This document shows positions 12,910 through 23,540 of a DNA stretch of 64,000 nucleotides, piece after piece. The position numbers were made by a program, and so were the translations under genes. The DNA comes from Eledone cirrhosa (taxonomy: Eukaryota; Mollusca; Cephalopoda; Octopoda; Eledonidae). The number at the start of each line of letters is the position of its first letter. Within the stretch, counting starts at the first letter, position 1. Below the pieces are notes generated by a model. That model was not told the origin of the DNA. It did not search any database and was given only the letters and a program-made list of their open reading frames with translations. The stretch lies in assembly GCA_964016885.1 (NCBI GenBank), contig OZ024743.1, positions 126,724,919 through 126,788,918 of the forward strand. The letters run 5' to 3'.

Positions 12910-12981
12910 GCGTCGGTGGTGTAACTGTTAGCATGGTTGTCTTCCAAGCAGTCGATCCGGGTTCGACTCCCGTCCGACTCA
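12910..12981 (+). pseudogene. Pseudo-tRNA-Gly, array A unit 7
   Basis: Anticodon TCC kept, but the 3' end reads ccgtccgactca, breaking a T-stem pair and an acceptor pair, and the A box is changed (gtaactgtt). A SINE sits 40 bp upstream and displaces the native 5' flank, so loss of promoter context may have preceded decay. Confidence 0.75.
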
Positions 12982-13762
12982 TTTTTAATGTACTTTTTTT
13001 ATATAGACATTCTTCAATAAGATTTTTCTTATTTTATTTTCACAACGATTTCTACTGCATGTGACATGTCTAACGTTTTAGACTACCTATATCTGCCTAA
13101 ATATCAAGTATAAGTAGTTAAGAAAACTATATTGAGAACAGAATAATTCGGCATCCTCAGTTGGACAGCATATCTCTGCTACATCTCGAAGACTTGAGGT
13201 AAAACAGTGTACTTTACATTCCGATATGAAATAACGCCACTGATGATTTTCATATTAAAGAGACAAAAAGTATGATATAAAAACGGGTTTTATTGCGAGA
13301 TTTCTCTACTTGCTCCCTGCTTGCTCTCTGCCACAGTCAAAAGGAGCAAGCAGCGTCCTTCTTCCTGGAGTTCAATATAGAGTGTGAGTACGAGCAAAAT
13401 ACACAAGAGATTTGGTGTTTTGTCCCTGAGAAGTGACCGTTTTCAGTATCCTTAAATGATACAACACATTGGGTAAGGCTTCTTTTGATTTCACTAAGTG
13501 GTTATTTCTCCCATAAACACACACTTACACATATATACAATGTCGAACATATATATAATTAACACATATGTAATGAATTAACGTGTATTATTTCTCGTGT
13601 ACAATACACGAACAATACGTGAACACCTCGATATATCATAGAGGGAGGACAAGGAGAAAAAATGACAGCAGTCTGCAAACAAAAAAATTAAAGCAACATC
13701 TTTGGGGCACACAAAGACTTTCTATTGTTTAGAATCTTAAAATGAGGCATCCGCCTGCACAG

Positions 13763-13834
13763 GCCTCGGTGGTGTAATGGCTAGCATGGTTGCATTACAA
13801 GCAGCTGATCCGTTTTCAACTGTCGGCCGACGCA
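13763..13834 (+). pseudogene. Decayed tRNA-Gly-like copy, array A unit 8, anticodon TAC
   Basis: Loop ATTACAA gives anticodon TAC, as at 435. T arm ccgttttcaactgtcgg is broken. Confidence 0.7.
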
Positions 13835-14807
13835 TAGGTTTAGATTTTCATGGAAATGCTTTGTCTTTTTAATCATAACATTTCTTTGAATTTTATATAT
13901 AATTCAAATAAGAGAGAGAAAGGACAGGGGTTAAAAACGTCAAATTCTTCTACATCAGTTGCGAAATATATCTCAGATACATCTCGTGAACCAAATGACA
14001 AACGGCGTACTTTACATTCCTAGATCAAATCCCACCAGTTACGTCGTTGATATTTATTTGTGATACCATATGCAAAATGGATGACGTGAAGTCGGGGATA
14101 ATCGCGTAATTTCTCTGTTTACTCAAAAGTCCAAGTGAAAAAATGGCAGCATTTCTACTGGAAACCCAAAGTGGATTGAGGGGACGTAGTAAGAGAATCT
14201 TGAAACAACTCTAGAATTGTGGGTTGTTAAGAAAAACAAAAAAAGAAATACAACCCACGTATTAATAATGACATCCTTGATCTCTGACATTTACACGGCG
14301 ATGAGTAAAAGAAAACGTTAACAAGTCAGGAGGAAAGGTTGTTTACTATCAAGATTTATCTCAATGTGACTACCTAGGTTTGAGAGTAGAATGCTTCCTA
14401 GGACATTGGCAATACACAAAGAGAGAAATTCGTCTTTTATGTTTGCATGTAGCCCAGCCTTTCTCCCACTAACTAATGTAAGTGTTCAGAACTAGAGATC
14501 AACTTGTGTCACATAGCTCTCATGCCAGAGAGTAATGACAACAGTTGTCTTTTCTGGCTATCAAAAACCTCCGCGTACTAGCCACATAAGAAGGCCTGGT
14601 TTCTGTATCGAGTGATTTTGAGAAGATAACAAAGACCATATAAAATTCTTTGTTATTCCCAATATTTAACATATTTATATATCATACAGAGAAAAAAACG
14701 TATAGAAAACCTGACTAAGTTGAGGAAAAACTTAAAGCAGTAGTTTTGGTAGACAGAAAAATTTTGTATTATTCAATATCTTTAAATGATGGGACAACAT
14801 CCCAGAG

Positions 14808-14879
14808 GCGTCGGTGGTGTAACGGTTAGCATGGTTGCCTTCCAAGGAGTCGATCAGGGTTCAACTCCCGGCCGACGCA
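14808..14879 (+). pseudogene. Pseudo-tRNA-Gly, array A unit 8
   Basis: Acceptor arm intact. C40 to G breaks the anticodon stem, the T stem carries C49 to A, and the T loop reads TTCAACT (G56 to A). T5 follows. Confidence 0.7.
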
Positions 14880-15646
14880 TTTTTAATGTACTTTTTTTAT
14901 ATAGACATTCTTCAATAACATTTTTCTTATTTTATTTTCACAACGATTTCTACTACATGTGAAATGTCTAACATTTTAGACTACCTATATCTGACTAAAT
15001 GTGAAGTATAAGTAGTTAAGAAAACTATATTGAGAACAGAATAATTCGGCACCCTCAGTTGGACAGCATATCTCTGCTACATCACGAAGACTTGAGGTAA
15101 AACGGTGTACTTTACATTCCGATATGAAATCACGCCACTGATGATTTTCATATTAAGAGACAAGAAGGATGATATAAAAACGGGTTTTATCGAGAGATTT
15201 CTCTACTTCCTCCCTGTTTGCTCTCTGCCACAATCAAAAGGTGCAAGCAGCGTCCTTCTTCCTGCAATTCAATGTAGAGTGTGAACACGAGCAAAATACA
15301 CAAGAAATTTGGTGTATTGTCCCTGTGAAGTGACCGTTTTCAGTATCCTTAAATGATACAACATATTGCATAAGGCTTCTTTTGATTTCACTAAGTGGTT
15401 ATTTCTACTATAGACACACACTTACACATATATAAAAAGTCGAACATATCTAGATAGTTAACATATATGTAATGAATTAACATGTATTAATGCTCGTGAA
15501 CAATACTATAACATCTTGATATATCATAGAGGGAGGAGACGGAGAAAAATCACAGAATTCTGCAAAAATAATTAAAGCATCAGCTTTGGGGCACACAAAG
15601 ACTTTCTATTGATTAGAATCTTAAAATGAGCCGTCTACCTGCATAG

Positions 15647-15705
15647 GCTTCTGTGGTGTAACGGTTAGCATGGTTTCCTTCCAAGCAGTCGATCCGGCCG
15701 ACGCA
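15647..15705 (+). pseudogene. Pseudo-tRNA-Gly lacking the T arm, A/B junction
   Basis: 59 nt. The sequence runs from the anticodon region straight from gatccgg into ccgacgca. The 13 nt between two copies of 'ccgg' are missing, as expected for deletion between short direct repeats. Its upstream flank is of array A type and its downstream flank of array B type, so it marks the boundary. Confidence 0.8.
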
Positions 15706-15820
15706 TTTTCAATTTTTTTCTTTATGTAGACATTGTTCATTCAGATGGTTCAGATTATTATTTCATAACTTTTTCAACTGCATGTTACCTGTCTAACGTC
15801 TTAAAAATCAAGTATAAGTA

Positions 15821-15848
15821 ACCATGCTAACCGTTACACCACCGACGC
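15821..15848 (-). pseudogene. tRNA-Gly stub type 7 (first 28 nt), minus strand
   Basis: Exact copy of nt 1-28 of the consensus, then an abrupt switch to tacttatacttg. That sequence belongs to the downstream flank of plus-strand tRNA copies, so this is an inversion breakpoint. Confidence 0.75.
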
Positions 15849-16159
15849 TTCATACAAGTCCGATCATCATTTAAGGTACTGAACTATACAAAATACTGGT
15901 GTCTACCAAAGCTGCTGCTTTAAATATTCTCTGAATTCAGCCAAGCTTTCTCTTATCATTGCTCTCTGGCGTGAGGGTCCATGGCACACAAGTTGAACTG
16001 ATGTAGTAGAAGTTGATACTTTTTAACCTCTGTCCTTTCCCTCTTTTAATTGAATTATATATAAAAAAGGAATAACATTAGAATTTGCACAAACGGAAGA
16101 CGACAGACTTTAAAACACAGCATAGCTTAGTAAGGCCGTTTGCTTGCAAACGGTTCGAA

Positions 16160-16176
16160 TATTATTATTATTATTC
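16160..16176 (+). repeat. Short ATT microsatellite in array B
   Basis: attattattattatt, flanked by tcgaat / attcga so that the region can fold back. Recurs in every unit (22620, 29149, 35699, 42246 and 48796 areas). Confidence 0.7.
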
Positions 16177-16251
16177 GATATAACCCATACTTACATTTAA
16201 AAAAGAAATGTTATGATTGAAAAGATAAAACACATCCATAAGTGACTCAGT

Positions 16252-16323
16252 TGCGTCTGCCAGGAGCCGAATCCGGACCTACTGCTTGGAAAGCAACCAT
16301 GCTTACCGTTACACCACAGACGT
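16252..16323 (-). tRNA. tRNA-Gly-like type 5 (TCC), minus strand, borderline
   Basis: 72 nt. Anticodon loop TTTCCAA (TCC) with a full stem including wobbles. In the acceptor, G6 became T and C66 became A, so the pair is kept in a new form; only nt 1 (A against C71) mismatches. T stem has one mismatch and one wobble, T loop TTCGGCT. Possibly a divergent gene, possibly an early pseudogene. Confidence 0.5.
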
Positions 16324-17091
16324 CTTTCCGATGCGGTGAATCATTTAAAGATTCTAAGCTATATATAATTTTCGTGTCTATCAAAGCTACTGTTTTAATT
16401 TTTTTGCTATATTCATCCATTTTTCTCCTTCATTGTGTGTTGGCAATGTTGGAGGAGGCATTCTGTGCTCAACTGAAGGTAGCCGTATTGAAATAAGACC
16501 TGATACTAAACTACCTTTCCTCAAGACCCGACAAGCGTGTGCGTTCTACATTTTGCGAGTATGTAGAGAATGTATTCGTGAAATCAAAAGAGTCCTTATG
16601 CAATGTGAAGTATCATTAAAGGATTCTGAAAACCTGCATCTCTCGGAGACAAATCACCAAATTTAAGTCTTCTGCCTGACTTGGCACTCTACATTGAATT
16701 ACGTATAGAAGTACCATGAATATCTCCCTCTGACTATGTTGAACAAACAGAGAGAAAGTAGAGAAATCTCTCGATGAACCCGTTTTTAGATTATCCTTCT
16801 TGTGTATGGTTCTGAAATAAACATGAAAAGCATCAATGGCGGGATTTGATTTCGGAACGTAAACTACACTGTTTTGATATGGAGTCCACAGGGTGTAGCA
16901 GAGCTATGTTTTCCAACTGAGGGTGTAGATATCTTCTTTTCTTAATATATATTTCTCAACTACATATACTTGACTTTTAGGAAGATATAGAGAGTCTAAA
17001 ATGTTAGACATATGACATACAGTAGAGATCGTGATGAAAATATAATAAGAAAAATCTGCATGAACAGTGTCTAAACAAACAAATTTAAAGA

Positions 17092-17163
17092 TGTGTCGGC
17101 CGGGAGTCGAAACCGGATCGACTGCTTGGAAGGCAGCCATTCTAACCGTTACACCACCGAAGC
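17092..17163 (-). pseudogene. tRNA-Gly-like type 6 (TCC), minus strand
   Basis: Only type 6 copy that still has TCC (loop CTTCCAA) and an improved anticodon stem (C28-G42). T stem has one mismatch (T52-C60), and the acceptor is poor at nt 2 and 3 (GCTTCGG against CCGACAC). Confidence 0.6.
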
Positions 17164-17615
17164 CTCATACGGGCTCTGCCCTCAGTTAAAGATACGAAAC
17201 CATAGAAAATATTTGTGTCTACCAAACTGCGGCTTTAAGTTTTCTCTGAACTCAGTCATCTTTTCTATACCTTCTCTTCTTTTTTATGATATATAAATAT
17301 GTTAAATATTGGAAAGAACAAAGTATTTTATGTGATCTTTGTTGACTTCACGAAATCATTCGATACAGAAATCAGATCATGCTATGTGACTGGTACTCAG
17401 GTGACACAGAGTGAACTCCAGTTCTGAACACTTACATGCGGTAATGGGAGACAAACTGGACTGCATACAAAATTACAACAAAAATTCTCTCTTTGTGTGT
17501 TGGCAATGTTCGAGGAGGCATTCTGTGCTCAACAGAAGGTAGCCGTATTGAAATAAGACCTGATATTAAACAACCTTTTCTCGTTAACTTGTTCTTCTAC
17601 AGATCACCAATTCTA

Positions 17616-17670
17616 GAACCCGGATCGACTGCTTGGAAGGCAACCATGCTAACCTTTACACCACCGACAC
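17616..17670 (-). pseudogene. tRNA-Gly stub type 8 (nt 1-55), minus strand
   Basis: Matches the consensus from nt 1 to the middle of the T loop (gggttc), then diverges to tagaa. Anticodon TCC and the anticodon stem are perfect; acceptor 3' strand and T stem 3' strand are absent. A box carries one change (gtaaaggtt). Confidence 0.75.
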
Positions 17671-18559
17671 CCCATACAAACTCTAAACTGGGCTGCATAC
17701 AAAATGCTTACGAGCATTAATATATGTTTATTCAGTACATATTTGCTAATGTCTATGTATATGTTCGAGTTTGTGTATGTGTGTAAGTGTGTGTTTATAG
17801 TAGAAATAACCACTCCTGAAAAGCAAGCGTACTTCTTGTACATATTAGGCGTGTGTAGAGAATGCTTTCGTGAAATCCAAAGAGTCCATATGCAATGTGC
17901 TGAATCATTTATGGATACTGAAACTCTTCATCACTCGGAGACAAAACACTGAATTTGTGGTGTCATTTGCACGTCCTCTCATTCTCCATTCAAATCCAGG
18001 AAGAAGTACTGTGCTTTTCTTTCTCTGTTGAGCAACCAGAGAGCAAGTAGAGAAATCTCTTGATAAAAAACCTGTATTTATATTTTCCTTCTTGTGTTAT
18101 GGGTTCTCAAATAAATATGAAAAGCATCACTGGTGGGATATCGGAACGTAAAGTACACAAGTGAAGTCCACAACATGTCCACAAGATTTCTCCACGTACT
18201 CTCTGTTTGCTCAACAGAGTCAGGAGGGGACTTAATGGTATTTCTACACGGAATTCAATGCTGAGTGAAAGGGCAAAGGCACCAAGAATTTGATGTTTTG
18301 GTCTGAGAGATGCAGAGGTTCAGTATCCTTAAATAAAACAACACATTGCATAAGGATCCTTTTGATTTCACTAAGTGGTTATTATCTACTATAAACACAC
18401 ATACCCACAAACACAAACTCGAACACACACATAGACATTAACACATGTAATGAATAACCATATATTAATGCTCGTGTACAATAGTGTAACTTATCTATTT
18501 ATCATAGAAGGAAAAGAAAGAGAAAAAATGACTGAATTCGGCAAAAAACTTAGACGTTG

Positions 18560-18605
18560 TAGGTTTGGTTGACAATCACTTTCTATTACACCCGGCCGAC
18601 TTATG
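18560..18605 (+). other. Deleted type 9 locus in the first B unit
   Basis: Where other units have the type 9 tRNA-like copy, this unit passes directly from ctttctatta to cacccggccgacttatg. Only the last ~17 nt of the copy and its flanks remain. Confidence 0.7.
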
Positions 18606-19191
18606 TCCTCTTTATTAAGGTACTGTTAAAATACTTTTTATTTTAATTTCTCTTTCTTGATTAAATTTGTCTTTTTAATGATGCCATTTGTTTTTCTTTG
18701 TAATTCAAATGAAATAGGGAAAGGGCAAATGTAAAAAAAGTATCAAATTCTACATCAGCTGCGAATATATCTAAGACACATCTCATGGACATAATGACAA
18801 ATGGCGTAATTTACATTCCGAGTCCAAATCCCACCAGTTGTGTCGCTGAAATATTTTTGAGACACCATATACAAGATGGATGACGTGAAGACGAGGATTA
18901 TCGAGGAATTTCTCTGTTTATCTCATTGTGGCTACCTCCAGTTATGCAGAGTGCTTCCTCCAGCATTGCAAACACACAAAGGGAGAATTTCGTTTTTCTG
19001 GGTATCAAAACCCTATGAGTACCAGCCATATGATACGACCTGGTATCTGTATCGAATGATTTGTTGAAGTCAACAAAGACTACATACAATACTTTGTTAT
19101 TTCTAAAGAGAAAACTTAAAGCAGCAGCTTTGCGAGACACAAACATTTTGTATAGTTCAATATCTTTAAATGATGGTAAAGTTTGTATGAG

Positions 19192-19263
19192 GCGTCGGTG
19201 GTGTAACGGTTAGCATGGTTGCCTTCCAAGCAGTCGATCCGGGTTCGACTCCCGGTCGACGCA
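19192..19263 (+). tRNA. tRNA-Gly (TCC), type 1, array B
   Basis: Type 1 gene of the first B unit. One change, C65 to T, turns the last acceptor pair G7-C65 into a G-T wobble; everything else is consensus. The downstream T tract is TTT, then TTTT about 9 nt later. The upstream -74 element lies at 19118-19131. Confidence 0.88.
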
Positions 19264-19578
19264 TCTTTAATTTTATTTGTTTAGACACTGTTCATGCAGA
19301 TTTTTCTTATTATATTTTCATAACGATTTCTACTGCATGTTACATGTCTAACGTTTTAGACTATCTATATCTGCCTAAAAGGCATAAATTGTTGAGAAAA
19401 AGTTATTAAGAAAAGAATAATTCTATACCCTCATTTAGACAGCATATCTCTATTACACCTGGCGGATTGGTGTAAACGGAGTACTTTACCCTTCTGAAAT
19501 CAAATCCAGAAGCGTCTTTGGTAGACACAAAAAACTTCCTTTGTTTAGAATCTTTAAATGGTTTTGCCCGTTGAAAAG

Positions 19579-19650
19579 ACGTCGGTGGTGTAACAGTTAG
19601 CATGACTTGCTTCCAAGCAATCGATCCGAGTTCGACTACCGACCGAGTCA
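19579..19650 (+). pseudogene. tRNA-Gly-like type 4, array B
   Basis: 72 nt aligned end to end. First base A, A box changed (taacagtt), the anticodon arm gacttgcttccaagc pairs only as a 4-bp stem around a 6-nt loop, and the T arm ccgagttcgactaccga has two mismatches. 3' end gagtca. Confidence 0.7.
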
Positions 19651-19993
19651 TCTTCGACAGGAGTTTAACTTGTGTGCCATTAACTCTCATGCCAGACAGC
19701 GATGATAAATGCAAACGTTTCTGGGTATCAAAACCCTCTGAGTACCAAGGATATGTCACAACCCACCAGTGATGTTGATATTTATTTGAGACACCATGTG
19801 CAAGATGGATGACATGAAGTCTGGCATTAGCGATGAAATACTCTATTTGCTCAAAAGTGTCAGTAAGAAAATCACAGCAGTTCTACCAGAAACTCAAAAT
19901 GGATAGAGGGACGTGGTACGGGCACCATGAAACAACGCTAGAACTGTTTGTTCGGAAAAACAAGAAATGGAAAGAAACCGCTTATTAATAATT

Positions 19994-20179
19994 GTTTCTA
20001 CCTTTGGCAAAAGGCCAGCATTTATCCCAGTGTATTACTGGTACTTCATTTTATCGACCCCGTAAGGATGAAAGGCAAAGTTAACCTCGGCGGGATTTAA
20101 ACTCAGATAATAAATGGCCCTAACTCTTTGCTGCAAAGTATGGCATCCGACCCTCTATCGATACGGGCAATCCACCGCC
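19994..20179 (-). mobile_element. SINE, minus strand, in array B unit
   Basis: Same family as at 12693, reversed (tttctacctttggcaaaagg ... ggcaatccaccgcc), with duplication cttattaataatt on each side (19981-19993 and 20180-20192). Present at the same point in five B units, so it inserted before their amplification. Compared with the other copies, the head region is diverged (actcagataataaa). Confidence 0.85.
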
Positions 20180-20326
20180 CTTATTAATAATTATCTCCTC
20201 TTCAAATATTGGCAACAACCAAGAGGGAATTCTTTTCTTATTTGTGCATGCGTCCCAGCTTCACACCCAGTACAGTATGTAACTGTTCAGAACTGGAGTT
20301 GAAATTGTGTGATATGAGCTCTTCTT

Positions 20327-20374
20327 CCAGAGAGCAATGATAAGAGAGTACCAGAGAGCAATGATAAGAGAGTA
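20327..20374 (+). repeat. 24-bp direct duplication in array B unit
   Basis: A 24-bp sequence beginning ccagagagcaatgataag occurs twice back to back. It is also double at 33405-33452, 39952-39999 and 46503-46550, but single at 26879-26902. Confidence 0.85.
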
Positions 20375-21151
20375 CCAGCCACATAGCATGGTTTGATTTC
20401 TGTATAGAATGATTTCGTAAAGTCAACAAAGATCACATAAAATACTTTGGTCTTTCCAATATTTAACATATTTATATATCATACAGAGAAAAGAAGGTAT
20501 AGAAAACATGACTGAGTTGAGAGAAAACTTAAAGCAGCAGCTTTGGTAGACACAAATATTTTGTATAGTTTAGTATCTTTAAATGATAGCGTAAATAAAA
20601 AAAGAAACTACGTTTTAATAATGAGATTCTGGACGTCTGATATTTTCGACGAGATCTGTAAAAGAACATGTTACCCGGTCAGGAGGAAAGGTAGTTAAGT
20701 ATCAGGTCTTATTTCAATGCAGCTACCTTCAGTTGAGCACAGAATGCCTCCTCGAACATTGCCAACACTCAAAGAGTGAACTTTTGTTGTAAATTTGTCT
20801 CCCATTACCACATGTAAGTGTTCAGAACTGGATATAATCCTGTGTCACCTGAGCCGTCATGGCAGAGAGCAATGATAAGAGTAAACTTTTCTGGGTATCA
20901 AACCCTCTAAGTACCAGCCACATAGCATGACCCGATTTCTGCATGGAATCATTTCGTGATGTCAACAAAGATCACATAAAATACTTTGTTCTTTCCAATA
21001 TTTAACATATTTATATGTTATAATCCAACATTTATATTCTAATATTTAACATGTTTAGATACAGAGAAGAGAAGGTATAGAAAACATGACATGTAGGCAG
21101 AAACAATTTATATAGTTCAGTATCTTTAAATGATGGCGGTGTTAGCATGAG

Positions 21152-21222
21152 GCTTCGGTGGTGTAACGGTTAGCATGTTGCCGTCCAAGCAGTCGATCCG
21201 CGTTTGACTCTCGGCCGACGCA
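21152..21222 (+). pseudogene. tRNA-Gly-like type 3 (U33 lost), array B
   Basis: 71 nt. Anticodon loop CGTCCAA: TCC is kept, but the universally conserved U33 is G. G51 to C breaks the T stem, the T loop is TTTGACT, and the acceptor has a T3 mismatch. One base is missing in the atgttg segment before the anticodon stem. Confidence 0.75.
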
Positions 21223-22074
21223 TGAGTTTCGTTTTTGATGGAGGTGCTTTGTGTTTTTAATCATAACATTTCTTTGATTTTTATATATAATTCAAATAAG
21301 AGAAGGAAAGGACAGGGGTTAAAAACGTCAAATTCTACTACATCAGTTGAGAAATATATCTCAGACACAATCGTGAACCCAATGACAAACGGCGTACTTT
21401 ACATTCCGAGATCAAATACCACCAGTTATGTCGTTGATATTTGTTTGAGACACCATATGCAAGATGGATAACGTGAAGACGAGGATAATCGAGGAATTTC
21501 TCTGGTTACTCAAAAGTCCAAGTGAAGAAAATGACAACATTTCTACTGGAAACCGAAAGTGGATTGAGGGGACATAGTAAGAGAATCTTGAAACAACTCT
21601 AGAATTGTGGGTTGTTAAGAAAAAGAAACGGCGTATTAATAATGACAGCCTTGACCTCTGTCATTTACGGGGTGATGAGTAAAACAAAATGTTAACAACT
21701 CAGGAAAAAAGGTTGTTTACTATCAGGTCTTATCTGAATGTGGCTACCTGGGGTTGAGAGTAGAATGCTTCCTCGATCATTGGCAATACACAAAGAGAGA
21801 AATTCGTCTTTTATGTTTGCATGTAGCCCAGCTTGACTCCCACTACCACATGTAAGTGTTCAGAACTGGAGTAACTTGTGTCACCTAGCTCTCATGCCAG
21901 AGAGCAATGATAACAGTGGTCTTTTCTGGCTGTCAAAACCCTCCGAGTACCAGCCACATCGTAGTATATAAAACATGACGAGTTCAGAGACAACTTAAAG
22001 CAGACAAACATTTTGGGAGAGACAAACATTTTGTATTGTTCAGTATCTTTAAATGATGGCGAAACTTTCATGAG

Positions 22075-22146
22075 GCGTCGGTGGTGTAACGGTTACCATG
22101 GTTGCTTTCCAAGCAATCGATCCGGGTTCGACTCCCGGCCGACGCA
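22075..22146 (+). tRNA. tRNA-Gly (TCC), type 2, array B
   Basis: Full cloverleaf with perfect acceptor and T arms. Type 2 differs from type 1 at G22 to C, C32 to T and G42 to A. The last change converts the T28-G42 wobble of the anticodon stem to a T-A pair. Anticodon loop TTTCCAA, anticodon TCC. TTTT, then a T7 run, follow within about 20 nt. Identical to four other type 2 copies. Confidence 0.9.
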
Positions 22147-22280
22147 ACATTACTTTTGTTTTTTTATGTAGACATTGTTCATTCAGATAGTTCAGATTTT
22201 ATTTTCATAACTTTTCACTTTCATGTTACATGCCTAACGTTTTAGACTATCTATCCCTGCCTAAAAATCAAGTATAAGTA

Positions 22281-22308
22281 ACCATGCTAACCGTTACACC
22301 ACCGACGC
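22281..22308 (-). pseudogene. tRNA-Gly stub type 7, minus strand
   Basis: Same 28 nt and same breakpoint; lies 135 bp after, and opposed to, the intact type 2 gene at 22075. Confidence 0.75.
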
Positions 22309-22711
22309 TTCATACAAGTCCGATCATCATTTAAGGTACTGAACTATACAAAATACTGGTGTCTACCAAAGCTGCTGCTTTAAATATTCTCTGAATTCAG
22401 CCAAGCTTTCTCTTATCATTGCTCTCTGGCGTGAGGGCCCATGGCACACAAGTTGAACTGATGTAGTAGAAGTTGATACTTTTTAATCTCTGTCCTTTCC
22501 TTCTTTTAATTGAATTATATATAAAAAAGGAATAACATTAGAATTTGAACAAACGGAAGACGACAGACTTTAAAACACAGCATAGCTTAGCAAGGCCGTT
22601 TGCTTGCAAGCGGATCGAATATTATTATTATTATTCGATATAACCCATACTTACATTTAAAAAAGAAATGTTATGATTGAAAAGATAAAACACATCCATA
22701 AGTGCCTCAGT

Positions 22712-22783
22712 TGCGTCTGCCAGGAGCCGAATCCGGACCTACTGCTTGGAAAGCAACCATGCTTACCGTTACACCACAGACGT
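22712..22783 (-). tRNA. tRNA-Gly-like type 5 (TCC), minus strand, borderline
   Basis: Same sequence as 16252, including the compensated 6-66 pair. Upstream on its own strand is the AT-rich block seen before the other tRNA copies (tatatagcttagaatcttta). Confidence 0.5.
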
Positions 22784-23540
22784 CTTTCCGATGCGGTGAA
22801 TCATTTAAAGATTCTAAGCTATATATAATTTTTGTGTCTATCAAAGCTACTGTTTTAATTTCTTTGCTATATTCATCCATTTTTCTCCTTCATTGTGTGT
22901 TGGCAATGTTCGAGGAGGCATTCTGTGCTCAACTGAAGGTAGCCGTATTGAAATAAGACCTGATACTAAACTACCTTTCCTCAAGACCAGACAAGCGTGT
23001 GCGTTCTACATTTTGCGAGTATGTAGAGAATGTATTCGTGAAATCAAAAGAGTCCTTATGCAATGTGAAGTATCATTTAAGGATTCTGAAAACCTGCATC
23101 TCTCGGAGACAAATCACCAAATTTAAGTCTTCTGCCTGACTTGGCACTCTACATTGAATTACGTATAGAAGTACCATGAATATCTCCCTCTGACTATGTT
23201 GAACAAACAGAGAGAAAGTAGAGAAATCTCTCGATAAACCCGTTTTTAGATTATCCTTCTTGCGTAAATAAACATGAAAAACATCAATGGCGAGATTTGA
23301 TTTCGGAACGTAAACTACACTGTTTTGATATGGAGTCCACAGGGTGTAGCAGAGATATGTTTTCCAACTGATGGTGTAGAGATCTTCTTTTCTTAATATA
23401 TATTTCTCAACTACATATACTTGACATTTAGGAAGATATAGAGAATCTAAAATGTTAGACATGTGACATACAGTAGAGATCGTGACGAAAATATAATAAG
23501 AAAAATCTGCATGAACAGTGTCTAAACAAACAAAATTAAA

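Larger units (their letters stand above)
1..15646 (+). repeat. Array A: ~1.88 kb tandem repeat carrying tRNA-Gly
   Basis: The same ~1.85 kb sequence recurs head to tail. The landmark tgccacagtcaaaag starts at 1, 1886, 3727, 5567, 7466, 9350, 11243, 13329 and, with one mismatch, 15226, giving steps of 1885, 1841, 1840, 1899, 1884, 1893, 2086 and 1897. The 2086 step contains a SINE. The two ~1.84 kb units carry a deletion inside the second tRNA-like copy. Each unit has, in order, a decayed tRNA-like copy and a better tRNA-Gly(TCC) about 1.0 kb apart. The units at 7.5-11.2 kb are nearly identical to each other, pointing to recent duplication. No credible protein-coding content. Confidence 0.93.

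Noticed and set aside
19406..19759. A 117-codon minus-strand frame conserved in several B units
   Set aside because: It reads through the type 4 pseudo-tRNA in reverse and is shortened by a single-base deletion in the unit near 32.5 kb; conservation is explained by unit identity.
20238..20469. Apparent repeated peptide motif on minus strand
   Set aside because: It comes only from the 24-bp DNA duplication, which keeps frame by chance.
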